Source: Portulaca oleracea (taxonomy: Eukaryota > Streptophyta > Magnoliopsida > Caryophyllales > Portulacaceae). Taken from it: a stretch of DNA of 64,000 nucleotides. Positions within the stretch are counted from its first letter, which is position 1. Each line of letters begins with the position of its first letter. Location: assembly GCA_029582165.1 (NCBI GenBank), contig CM055891.1, positions 27,816,832 to 27,880,831 of the forward strand. The letters run 5' to 3'. Below, in pieces: positions 11,953 through 21,661 of the stretch. A program made the position numbers and the translations under genes. The notes beneath the pieces are model-generated. The model saw nothing but the letters and a program-made list of their open reading frames with translations. It did no database searches and was not told where the DNA came from.

Positions 11953-13157
11953 TGTAGACACCGGATTTTGTACCGGTATTAGTTTTAGTTATTTGTAAAA
12001 ATAAGCTAGCCGAATAGTTTAGTAGCATGCAAACCCATCTCTTTTCTAGCCCGACAACGAGCACAATGGCCCAAATGTTACGGGCCTGAGCATAATAGCC
12101 CGAAAACAAGCAGGAACCCGTCTGGGTTCCTTGGGCCTGAGCATGGCTCAGCTCAGCAGGAACCCGTCTGGGTTCCTGGGCTGAATTCCGACGCCGCGGT
12201 TATACCTAACCCTAAAACGCACCCCTTGCTTCCCCCATTCCACTATAAATTAAACCCTTTTTGCCCTTCCATAGACAACACCATGGTATGCTAGAGTATT
12301 GACACTAGCATATTCTCCCCACTTCTTCTCTCCTCTTGCATGCTGCTTTACTAAAGGTTAGCATAATTGATGTAAAACATGTAGTAGTTTATAGAATTCT
12401 CTCTTTTCATATTTTCATTGTTTCTGCATGTTTTTTAATGATAAAATTGTGAAATTCATATCTAATTCCTCCTTTTTGTTTTGTTTTACTTTAATTTAAT
12501 TCTAGTAGAGTCTATTCGTTGAATAGGCGGATTTGATGATTTTTATTGTCAAATTCGTAACCTTACCCCCGAATCCATCTCTGGATTCGCAGTCGAGTCT
12601 GTATCTAATGGTTTGTTGTTTTTCTCTAAAATTCAATGCGACTCTTTTCTCGTGCTTTGTGTTTTTCCTTTTTTATGATTTTTGTGACCTAATTTGCGAT
12701 TAACGCCAAAGGTAATCCGGCTTGGTTCAATCCATGAACCCAGGCGGGTTCCTGTCCTCTTTTCACTCTCCTTTGTTTCGTCTTTTTATTCGGCAGAATT
12801 CGCAGATGGCGCAAAGGACCACGGCTTGGATCTTCAAGAACCTGCGGGTTCTTCACTTCTTTTCTCTTCTTCTTTTTTTCTTTGTTTTCCTTTTCGTAGG
12901 GTTTTGCAGTTAAGAAACCCGTCTTGGTTCTTCTGAACTCAGACGGGTTCCTGGGTGTTTTCCCTCCCTTTTTTGTTTCTTTTTTTCTTCTTTCCTTAAA
13001 GGTAAATCTCGGGCGCGCAAATCGTTTTTAATCTGTTAACGAAAACATTCTTAAAAGTTCAACCTTATTTAAGGTTAAGCAATCCTAGTCGGCTCCCAAT
13101 CACTTTTAAGTAGCGCCGCGAAAAAGGTCCATCGATCGATTTTTTTCGGTGTCTACA
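11953..13157 (+). repeat. 3' LTR of the Tat-like element
   Basis: Starts TGTAGACACCGG and ends CGGTGTCTACA, 1205 bp against 1184 bp for the 5' LTR. It keeps longer aacccgtctgggttcc copies (12115-12175) that are shortened or altered in the 5' copy. Followed by catgc, matching catgt before the 5' LTR at four of five bases. Confidence 0.85.
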
Positions 13158-13799
13158 CATGCCCACTTCGAAAAAAAAACTACCTAATTGTTGCAGACTT
13201 GCAGTGTGTTTCTGTTTTTTTTCTTTTGTCAAAGATCAATGTTTATCTCTTAATTGAACTTCTCATGTCCTTCTCAATTACTGACATGTTTTTTATGTGG
13301 TCGATCATCTAATCTGTTCAATTAGCTGCAATTTATGCTATTTTCATTATTTTTGTGTGACCTTTAGTATTGTAAACGTCCCTTCAATCAAGAAGCCAAT
13401 GTTCAATTAAGAAACTCCAAAAACTTAAGCAATTAACCTAGTCTGACTCAAATAGTCATAGAATATGCACAGTTACAAAGTTGCCTCTATCAAAACTCCA
13501 ATCTATCAAAGGATTGACATTGATAAGTAAAATTGTAATATTCTTCCACTAAGATATATAATAGGAGTGATTGACATCAACACAAGGAAAACTATGATTG
13601 ATAGAAGCCATAACAGGCCCATGAGTATATATATACAGTCTGTTTCTCCATAGCTTGCCAATTATTATGATATATATTATTCAGATGGCAGTAACTAAAT
13701 ATTGAATTTTTACTTTTTTTTTGAAATATTGAATTTTTACTAGAGAGCCTAATTTCCACATTTTTTTAGTTAAGATATTCATAATTTTTAACTAAAGAA

Positions 13800-13955
13800 A
13801 TATTTAATTTAATGCAATATAAGATCTTGGTGGATTTGATTAAGTAGTTAATGATATAAAATCTGAAAGAGATAATATATATCTTTTATTAAGTAGTTAT
13901 TTGTCGCCCCAGGGGCGACGTTTAGCATAACCGTACAAATATTACCCCAACAAAT
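13800..13955 (-). repeat. Right arm of the inverted repeat around the Tat-like element
   Basis: Contains the perfect palindrome cgccccaggggcg followed by acgtttagcataacc. Its reverse complement aligns with about 1405-1600; see that entry. Confidence 0.55.
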
Positions 13956-14099
13956 TTGAGGGGGTAGAAAATACTAATAAGATTGCGTAAAAAATTAGTA
14001 TTTTCTAGATATAAGGTCTGGGAAGTTATCACATCAAATATCAAGTAGAGCATGTTTTTTCTCATAGTCCATGCTTCATAAAGTTCATGTATATGGAGG

Positions 14100-15190
14100 T
14101 TTACACAATTATATGTCTTGAATCATGATAGTTAATAATCATTTTAAATTGTCCATAATTCATATTTTGTAACTTTTATTAATGTTCTCTTTAGTAATTA
14201 TATATATATATATATTCATCAACTATAAGTGTTTAACACTTATTAGTTAGGTCAACAATTACAAATTGTAATCTAATTTTATCAATTATAATGAAAAATG
14301 CACATTTTATATGAATAATTTTATATTTATGAAAAAAATATAAATAAATAGTTATTTCCATGTAGTTTATAAGTTGTTGTAATAACCCTCAAAGTAATGA
14401 AACATATATTTATAATAATTTAAATATGCTTATATTTAATTTTTTTGAGTGATTTAGGTGAAATTGAATATGATTATTAGCCATCTTAAATCAATACACT
14501 TAGGGTTGTCAAATTCATTGGTAAATTTAATTTACCAAAATTTACCAATTTTTGCCAAAATTTACCAAAATTTACCAAAATTACAAAAAATGACCAAGGT
14601 TAAAAAAACAAAAAAAAATTAATTTTGATATATTAGTGAAAATTGCCAAAATTTATCAAAATTTACCAAAAGTTGCCAAAAATTATCAAAATTTAATTTT
14701 TACCCAACTACTTTTTACCGTGAATTTTTCACACCATCAGTTAATTGTTGAATATCGCAAGTCAAACATAAAAGTCATTTGAATATTCTACGAGTCTATA
14801 TTTTCGTTATTGGACCATGATAACTATCTTGACTCAAGATGATTCTTAACCATCTTGAATTGCTCATATTTCATATTTTTGTAACTTTTATTAATATTTT
14901 CTTTAATAATTATAAGTATTTATCAATTATAATAATATAATACTTATTAGTTAGCTCAAAAAATATAATAATAGCCTAATTTTATCAATTATAGTAGAAA
15001 ATGGATATTTTATACATAGTTTTATATTTATGAAATAAATATAAATAAATAATTATTTTTAAATTATTTATAAGTTATAGTAACCCTGAAAATAATGAAA
15101 CATACCTTTAGAATGATTCAAATGCACTTATATTTAACTTTATTAGTGATTTAGAAGAAATGCAAGATGATCATCTTGCGTCAAGATGTT
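14100..15190 (+). repeat. Direct duplication of about 390 bp
   Basis: Copy 1 (about 14110-14500) and copy 2 (about 14820-15190) share order and wording, for example cataattcat/catatttcat, taacttttattaat, caattataatgaaaa-type blocks, ttttatatttatga and aaccct.aaa.taatgaaacata. The spacer is the ttaccaaaa-rich block. A third short piece (about 16440-16545, tatatttatgaaaaaactataaa through gtaatgaaacatac) lies in intron 1 of the next gene. Confidence 0.7.
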
Positions 15191-15590
15191 TATCATTTTC
15201 CCTACCTAACATTTTTCTTTGACACTTTTAAGAATAAATATTACCATATCTTAAGGACGTACAAAGTTACATTGCGTTAAACTCCCTTGTATCTCACGAG
15301 AACTATCAAGACTTTGACAAACAAAACACCAAACAATACCCTTTTAACTTTTAAGAGCAAAAAATTATAACTAATATTAATCTTAGCATGAAAACCCATG
15401 CTATGCTCACATTATTATTGTTGTCAACTATAGGCAGTTAAAGTAATTCTACCACCACAAGTCAAGCAAACCCAAAGCTCTTCCCATGCTTCATATCTCA
15501 ATGTGCATTGGTAAGCACCATGCAAAACTTCTCAAGTTAAAAAAGCAATTTGACCCTTCACAAATACTGCAACACACAAATAAGCAAACA

Positions 15591-15599
15591 TTATATATT
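15591..15599 (+). promoter_or_regulatory. TATA-like box of glycosyltransferase gene A
   Basis: ttatatatt about 115 bp upstream of the ATG. The same context (caaacattatatat) occurs at 21511-21524 upstream of gene B. About 450 bp of upstream DNA (from about 15210 in A and 19940 in B) is shared, so the promoter was duplicated with the gene. Confidence 0.45.
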
Positions 15600-15709
15600 G
15601 AGTAACTAGTTCAATGATTGATTATTAATTGTCAAAAGTGATATATAGCACCACCTTATAATTAGTTGGATTGGTTAGTTGTGTTCAAACCCTTGAAAAA
15701 TCTTTGAAA

Positions 15710-18444
15710 ATGCCAGCCACATCTTCTCAATCCCAAGCACATAAGCTCCCATTTCTATTTGGTAAAAATATTGAAAAAATATACAAACCATTGGTTTTCA
15801 TAGGAGTCCTTCTCTTAATCTTCTACATTTTGCTTTCCAATGGTCTTTTCTATCAATCTCCTCAATATTTAGCTAGATTGAGACAAGATGTATACGCATT
15901 TTATGATGATAATCAAGTTTTTGATCATAGTCATCCTACCAATATTAGCCACCTTATGATAGGTATCGCGGGCTCTGTTAGATCATGGAAGTCTAGGAAA
16001 CCTTACATAGAGTCGTGGTGGCAACCAAATGTAACCAAAGGGTACCTCTTCTTAGATCGTAACCCTACAAGTGATTTTCTCCCTTGGCCAACTTCTTCCC
16101 CACCTTACCGAATCTCTGAGAACACCTCGAGGTATGTTAGAGTTTGTTATTTCTGTTTTTCTGTCATGATAACGTAAAAGATCAAGAATATATAACATTG
16201 ATTAAGAATATGTAACATTGATCATAACCCTGACCAACCTGACCCGACCCAGCCTGAATGACCGCCACCCAAAGTCAACCAATCCGACCCACATAGACCC
16301 TAACAATTTTCCCCTGAAGTCAATCTAAACCTAAACTTGACCCAACCCCAATATGAAGGGCATTAACCCGAAATTCACTATACCTAATTTGACCCACCCA
16401 AATCCAAACCGAACGACCCATTTTGTCAGGTTTACAATGACATGACTCTATATTTATGAAAAAACTATAAACAAAATATTGGATCTTGTATAATTTATAC
16501 TAAGTAACAACCCTCGGAGTAATGAAACATACATCTTGTTCTCTAATCATTTTCTCTGATTTCAAACATCACAAGGTACAAACCCTACGACAAGCATCTA
16601 ATGCCTCATGCCATTCGAATGGTGAGGGTGATCACAGAGACGTTTAAGGTATCCCCTCGAGGTATTAGGTGGTTTGTCATGGCAGATGATGATACCATAT
16701 TGTTCTTGGATAATTTGGTGGAGGTTTTATCAAGGTATGATCATAACAAGTACTTCTACATTGGGCAGAATTCAGAGTGTGTGAGGTGTAATTTTGACAA
16801 TTCTTTTGGGATGGCATTTGGTGGAGCTGGGTATGCTCTAAGTTACCCTCTTGCTAAGGCCTTGGCTAAAAATTTGGATGTTTGTATTAAGAGGTACCCT
16901 TTCTTGTATGGAAGTGATCATATTTTGCAGTCTTGTGTGGCTGATATGGGGGTTTCTCTTACTCAAGAAAAGGGATTTCATCAGGTAACTATTAATTTAT
17001 TTATACTCCATTTTGACCATCATTTTCTATTAATGTACATATTTTCGAGAAAAAAGTACAAGATTATGTTTTTATGAGGGACATTTTACTACGGATATGA
17101 TGTTAATAGTTTCAAATGATAGATCATTTTATATGTTGAGAAATTTATAGTCAACGTCTACGAGGGTTGTTTGCACAAATTTTCATAATGACAAACACTT
17201 GGAAAGAAATAGAGTGCTTACCAATTTTTGGGTAGTAAAATATGAGTTTCACTAGTGTTCTATTTCATAACCATTAGTTTAGCTAGAGGCTTGTGTGGAT
17301 GAGGGACAATAAGCCTACCTAAGCCAAAGCATCCACAAGTAAAATACTCTTATTATTCTTCTTCAAGGGTATTTCTTCAAAAATGGAAGAACTAGGGTAT
17401 TTCGGTTACATAATAAAATTGATGACCGGAAAAGCACATAATAATTAATAACCCAAAAATTAAGGGTACCTCAAAATTAGTTATGAAAGGTTGGGGTACC
17501 GAAAAATAGTTTCCTTAAATATTGGTGTACCTCCGAGCAATTTTTATGCTTAAACTTTCAACATTTTTTCATTCTTTTTCTACAAAAAGAAAAGTAAGCC
17601 TTTACTGAAGTATATTTCATTTAAGAACTTGATTATGGTTAAAATGTAAAATTTTTTTCCAGGTGGATTTACACAAGGATTTATCAGGGTTTCTATCATC
17701 ACATCCTCATACCCCATTTATATCACTTCACCACCTTGACACAGTTGACCCTATATTTCCCTTCATGAACAAATCAGAAGCCCTGAATCACCTACAGAAA
17801 GTTGCAAATATTGATCAATCTAGGCTCCTACAACAAACCATTTGCTACGAAAAGTCGAAAAGTTGGTCGTTTTCTGTAGCATGGGGCTACTCAGTTCAAG
17901 TTTACGAGAAGATCATACCCCCAAGTATACTAGAAAAGCCCCTTGAGACGTTTTCTGCATGGACAAAACCTTCAAAGTCTCCTGGTTTTATGTTTAATAC
18001 TCGTCCTCTCTCCAACAATCCTTGCGAGATGCCTCATTTTTTCTTTCTTGAATCTATTGAAAAAGATTCAAAGAATAAACAAGTCATTTCTAGGTATACT
18101 AGAAAAACACCACCAATGACAATGACAACTTGTTCATCTTCTTCGTCAACACGAAACGGAAGTTTTTCTGCCCAAATCAACGACCTTGCTGAAATTATTG
18201 TTTTCTCTCCTACTACCAAATATAATGCTATGGTAAGTGCAACTCTAATTAAACATGGTTTTGTACCTCGAGCATAATTGTAATCGTACTCATAAAGTTT
18301 TTTTGTTTTTTTTTTGTTTATTGGATTTATAAACAGGCCGGAACAAGGAGGGAATGTTGCGTCATCATAGATCAAGTTGAGATGAACAGTACTAGGATCA
18401 AGTATAGAACTTGCAAGAAAAATGAAATATTGGGAGTTGATTAA
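15710..18444 (+). CDS. DUF604/fringe-like (GT31-like) glycosyltransferase, paralogue A
   Basis: Four exons, 15710-16131, 16576-16984, 17663-18232 and 18337-18444, joined at GT-AG sites, give 502 aa, close to the usual length of about 500. The ATG at 15710 heads MPATSSQ and suits a type II protein: a short Ser-rich cytosolic tail, then a membrane anchor at residues 25-46 (VFIGVLLLIFYILLSNGLF). Exon 1 then shows ISHLMIGIAGS and KPYIESWW. Exon 2 has the metal/sugar-nucleotide motif MADDDTILF (DDD) and YGSDHILQSCVADMG. Exon 3 has SLHHLD and QTICYEKSKSWSFSVAWGY. Exon 4 is Cys-rich (RECCVII, YRTCKK). Family members are predicted Golgi glycosyltransferases; donor and acceptor are unknown to me. No disruption is seen. 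It has a tandem paralogue at 21662. Confidence 0.88.
17383..17549 (+). repeat. Half of a TIR element in intron 2 of gene A
   Basis: Matches the right half (about 23515-23673) of the complete inverted-repeat element in intron 2 of gene B, ending ggtgtacctccgagcaattttt. The left half is absent here. Its presence at the same intron position in both paralogues dates the insertion before the gene duplication. Confidence 0.65.
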
Positions 18445-18982
18445 GTGTCGAGAAATTAATTAGAAAAAGTTTGTAACTGTGTGTTTGTCATATGATATCT
18501 AAAGAGATTGACTGTGTATGAGACAATTAGATTAAATTCAATGGATAAGTAGGTTGCTACCGTTAATATAGGGTATACAACAAGGAAATTTCACACTTGG
18601 AAACCAGTTTGAGTATCAAAGAAGTGACCAACAAGTTTTTAACCACACTGATCTTTCGAACCTCTCATCAAGGTTTAGTCTTTTTTAGAAGCAATTTTTT
18701 TTATGGGTAACAATTGTGGAGTTATGGACCATGTTTGTCATGGATAACCTAATATATATATATCTTTTACTTCCGCCCTCTGAAATTTATTAGTACGTAC
18801 CTGCCCATGATATAAAGGGTAAGTGAGTAGGTCATATTGCACATTTAACAAAAATATAGAAACCAATTCAAGTTAACATGAAATGTACACTATTGTAAAA
18901 AGGGAATAGCACCCAACAAATGTCCTCCTTAATTTTCATTTTTCAAAATGCCCTTTAATTATAATGTCATTATTTTGTTTTC

Positions 18983-19018
<36 letters not shown>

Positions 19019-19210
19019 TCATCAAAAAAATTATTATTATTATTATTATTATTATTATTTTTTACCCAACCTTGTCAAACGATACCTATTTTACTTTTAC
19101 TTTTAATTTCAAATTATTATTGTCTCCTCCTCCTTCTCATCGTGAATTACTATATGTTATATTTTTATAGGAATATAAATTATCTTATTATAAGATGTTA
19201 ATAAATGTAA
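18445..19210. other. 3' flank of gene A with an ATT microsatellite
   Basis: No gene. Position 18568/18569 (gttaata|tagggtatac) is the empty counterpart of the Helitron site downstream of gene B. Perfect (ATT)n runs lie at 18984-19018 and 19031-19059, separated by tttcatcaaaaaaa. Confidence 0.6.
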
Positions 19211-19751
19211 GGAGAATTAAATTTTAATAATCCCTACTTTCACGATTGAACAACAATAATTACTACTATCAATTTGGATTATGGTGGTCCAAAAACAAAT
19301 AAAATTGGATTGTAGTGGGACATCATCGAAAGTATAGTCTAAATATCATAGGTTATGTGTTGCGTTTGATTCAAAACTTAGTATAACATTTTACCATGAT
19401 TTTTAATGAATTTACGGTGTTTCTCCCAATTTTTTTCAATTTGTTTACGATTTTTTATTGATTTTTTCACTTTTATTCCGTTTAAAAATTCATAATAATT
19501 GTGCGAAGTCTCAAAAAAATAATTTAAAAATTGTTTTAGTAACTATAATTCATTATCTTTCTAAGGGCATGAACGAAATAAACAAAAACAATATTGGGTA
19601 GAAATGAAAAAAATAAAAAGAATTTGGAGGAGAATTTGATACCACTATAATCCAATTTTATTTTTTTTTTGGACCACCAGAATCCAAAATGAAAGTAGGG
19701 ATTATTGCTATACAATTGGTGAAAGTAGAAATTATTAGAATCCAATTTTCC
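19211..19751. mobile_element. MULE-type MITE, 541 bp
   Basis: Long imperfect inverted arms: the left begins ggagaattaaattttaata and the reverse complement of the right begins ggaaaattggattctaata. Both arms share tggtggtccaaaaa and aaataaaattggatt. Flanks taaatgtaa and taaatgtga form a 9-bp target duplication with one mismatch, as expected for Mutator-like elements. No transposase. Confidence 0.7.
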
Positions 19752-20249
19752 TAAATGTGATGTGCATTTATGTGTGGTTCATATATTATATCATAAATTA
19801 AAGTTAATATAGATGGAAGTTTAGAAGGCCACGTTACGTTAATCTGTACATAGCAACTACCGTTTGTCATCTATAAAAGTCAATTGGTAATTTTGTGGGT
19901 CTATTAACATTAAATGTCAATTATCATTACATCCCCTAACATTTTTCTTCGACATTTTTAGCAATCAATACCATACGTTGTGCATGTACATAGCTATATT
20001 CCATTTAACTCCCTTGTATCTCACGAGAATTATCAAGACCTTGGCTAACAAAACACCAAACAATACCCTTATTTACGAACAACAAAATTGAACTAAAAAT
20101 AGCAATAGTTAATTTCTATCTAGCATGAAAGTCATTGCTTATAGGCGCAGTTGAAGTAAATCTATTACCACAAGTCAAAGTAAACCAAAAGGTCTTCCCA
20201 TGCACGCCTCCATGCAGATCTTCCAAAGTCAACAAAGGTTAAATTGACT

Positions 20250-21470
20250 TGTTGGGATTCAGTTATGACTTTGAAGTCTTACGTCGGAATACTAAGGTGA
20301 AAGGGCATGATACATAAGTCAAATGAGTTACTCCTCTTAATATTAATTGATTTAAGATGGAACATCACTTTACATACCATGGATTTTGGATGAAGTGGGG
20401 TCCCCCCCCCTTGGATCTCCCCAACAAATGGTACGGTATTTGAGTCTATGGTTTGTTCAATTGAGCGCAAGGTGTAGGAAGATGGTCCCGTAAGAAGTAC
20501 CATGGACAAGATCAAGGAACATGTGTCTCGCACGCTTAGATTGCTGAAACAAAGTGGTGGCGTGGAATTCAACCGGAGCAGGATTCGGGCTCTGTAGAGT
20601 AAGGTGCGGTTATGGTGGACTCTTGATTGTGACTTGAATCTTGGCAAGAAAAAAGAGGTGCCCAGTCAAGGGGGAGTGCATGCGAATATGGTTTAAAAGA
20701 AAGTCATGTGTAATTAAGAGGGAGATTGTTGGAATGTACCTATTAGTTTGAAGTCCCATATTGGAAGACTAAGGTGAAAGAACATAATATATAAGTCAAG
20801 TGGGATACTCCTCTTAACACCGGTTGGTTTTAAGATGAAATCTCACTTAACATATTACTTGTGGTATAAACGAGCCAAGAGCTTTCAAAGTCAAGGCTCG
20901 GGCTCGAGCTCGGTTCATATATTTGGGCTGGAGCTCGGCTTGCAAGCTGGCTCAACTCGATTTTTTTTTTTTTGTAATTTTAAAAGTCTACAAGTTCATC
21001 TCAAACATCAAATAGTTTCTATATATTTTTCTTAAATTTAACTAGAAAACAATTTTTTTTTTTATAAAAAATAAGGGTATAATCAAACAAAGTTTAAACA
21101 TTAACTCTTGAGATTTACGAAACTTAACAAAAACAATAAAAAAAAACAACAAATTTATGCTATAATATTAAATTTTAAACATCTAGATAAATATATAATT
21201 AACCAATATTCATAGAGCATAACCTATTTTCTACTAAAAATACTTAAACGATCCTAATCAAGCTAACCCCGAGCTGAGTCCCCTTAAGCTCAAGCTCGGC
21301 TCGATAGACATCCAAGTCGAGTCAAACTTTAGTCAAACCGAGTTCAAGTCAACCTTTGTCCGAGTTGAACCCGGCCTGAGCGACTTGCAAGCTAGTTTAG
21401 TTCAATTACAACCCTGCTTATTACCATAGACCATAGATAAAGTGGGGTCCCACCTTGTATATCCCCAGCA
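20250..21470 (+). mobile_element. TRIM (small non-autonomous LTR element) in the promoter of gene B
   Basis: The 5' LTR (20250-20426, tgttggg...ccccaaca) and 3' LTR (20727-21470, tgttggaa...ccccagca, enlarged by a nested hAT) share gaagtc, aagtca.gtg..atactcctcttaa and gataaagtggggtcc-type blocks. An interior of 300 bp ends in a purine tract, taagagggagat. Flanks are tgact and tgacc. The paralogous promoter of gene A has an uninterrupted aatttgacccttcacaaat at this point, which confirms both ends. It sits 191 bp upstream of the B start codon. Confidence 0.8.
20858..21415. mobile_element. hAT-type MITE nested in the TRIM 3' LTR
   Basis: The 5' TRIM LTR reads straight through tacataccatgg, while the 3' LTR has about 560 bp inserted there. 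The insert is rich in ctcgagctcgg-type words at both ends. Terminal similarity: cttgtggtataaacga against cagggttgtaattgaa. Candidate 8-bp duplications acatatta and gcttatta match at six of eight bases. Confidence 0.6.
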
Positions 21471-21517
21471 TGACCCATCACAAATGTTGTACTACATCAC
21501 ACATTATAAGCAAACAT

Positions 21518-21527
21518 TATATATATG
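21518..21527 (+). promoter_or_regulatory. TATA box of glycosyltransferase gene B
   Basis: ttatatatat about 140 bp upstream of the ATG at 21662, conserved in position with gene A and located between the TRIM and the start codon. Confidence 0.45.
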
Positions 21528-21661
21528 AGTAACTTCTTGAATGATTTCATGACAATAAATTGTCAAAATGATAGCACCACTAGAGTAAATTATCACGTAA
21601 CTACACCACCTTGCAAGGTGCATTGATTAGTTTGTTCAAAATCCTTGATAAATCCTCAAAA

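Larger units (their letters stand above)
1772..13157 (+). mobile_element. 11.4-kb non-autonomous Ty3/gypsy (Tat/Ogre-like) LTR element
   Basis: Bounded by LTRs of 1184 and 1205 bp that start TGTAGACACCGG and end CGGTGTCTACA. Flanking 5-mers catgt and catgc form a target duplication with one mismatch. A primer site follows the 5' LTR at 2959-2976 and a polypurine tract (aaagtgggggc) precedes the 3' LTR. I found no protease, reverse transcriptase, RNase H or integrase motif in any frame of the 9-kb interior. It holds instead a leader-like region, an antisense PMD gene remnant, a GGCCCA-rich array and a tandem array. Antisense extra ORFs and 3' tandem arrays are both known from Tat-lineage elements; assignment to that lineage is inference from primer site and layout. 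Confidence 0.8.
13158..15230. other. AT-rich intergenic DNA without genes
   Basis: No coding region is supported. It holds the right inverted-repeat arm (13800-13955), the direct duplication at 14100-15190, and a run of ttaccaaaa/ttgccaaaa words at 14520-14700. Confidence 0.5.

Noticed and set aside
10890..11998. Open frames with repeated SSGLHNA and IVGPSQCD peptides
   Set aside because: All frames are open because the DNA is a tandem array; no start context, splice signal or protein family supports coding.
16200..16440. gacccgaccc-rich stretch in intron 1 of gene A as a hAT MITE
   Set aside because: The wording resembles hAT interiors, but no inverted ends or 8-bp duplication could be found.
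20250..21470. Cassandra-type TRIM
   Set aside because: No 5S rRNA promoter motifs were seen in the LTR.
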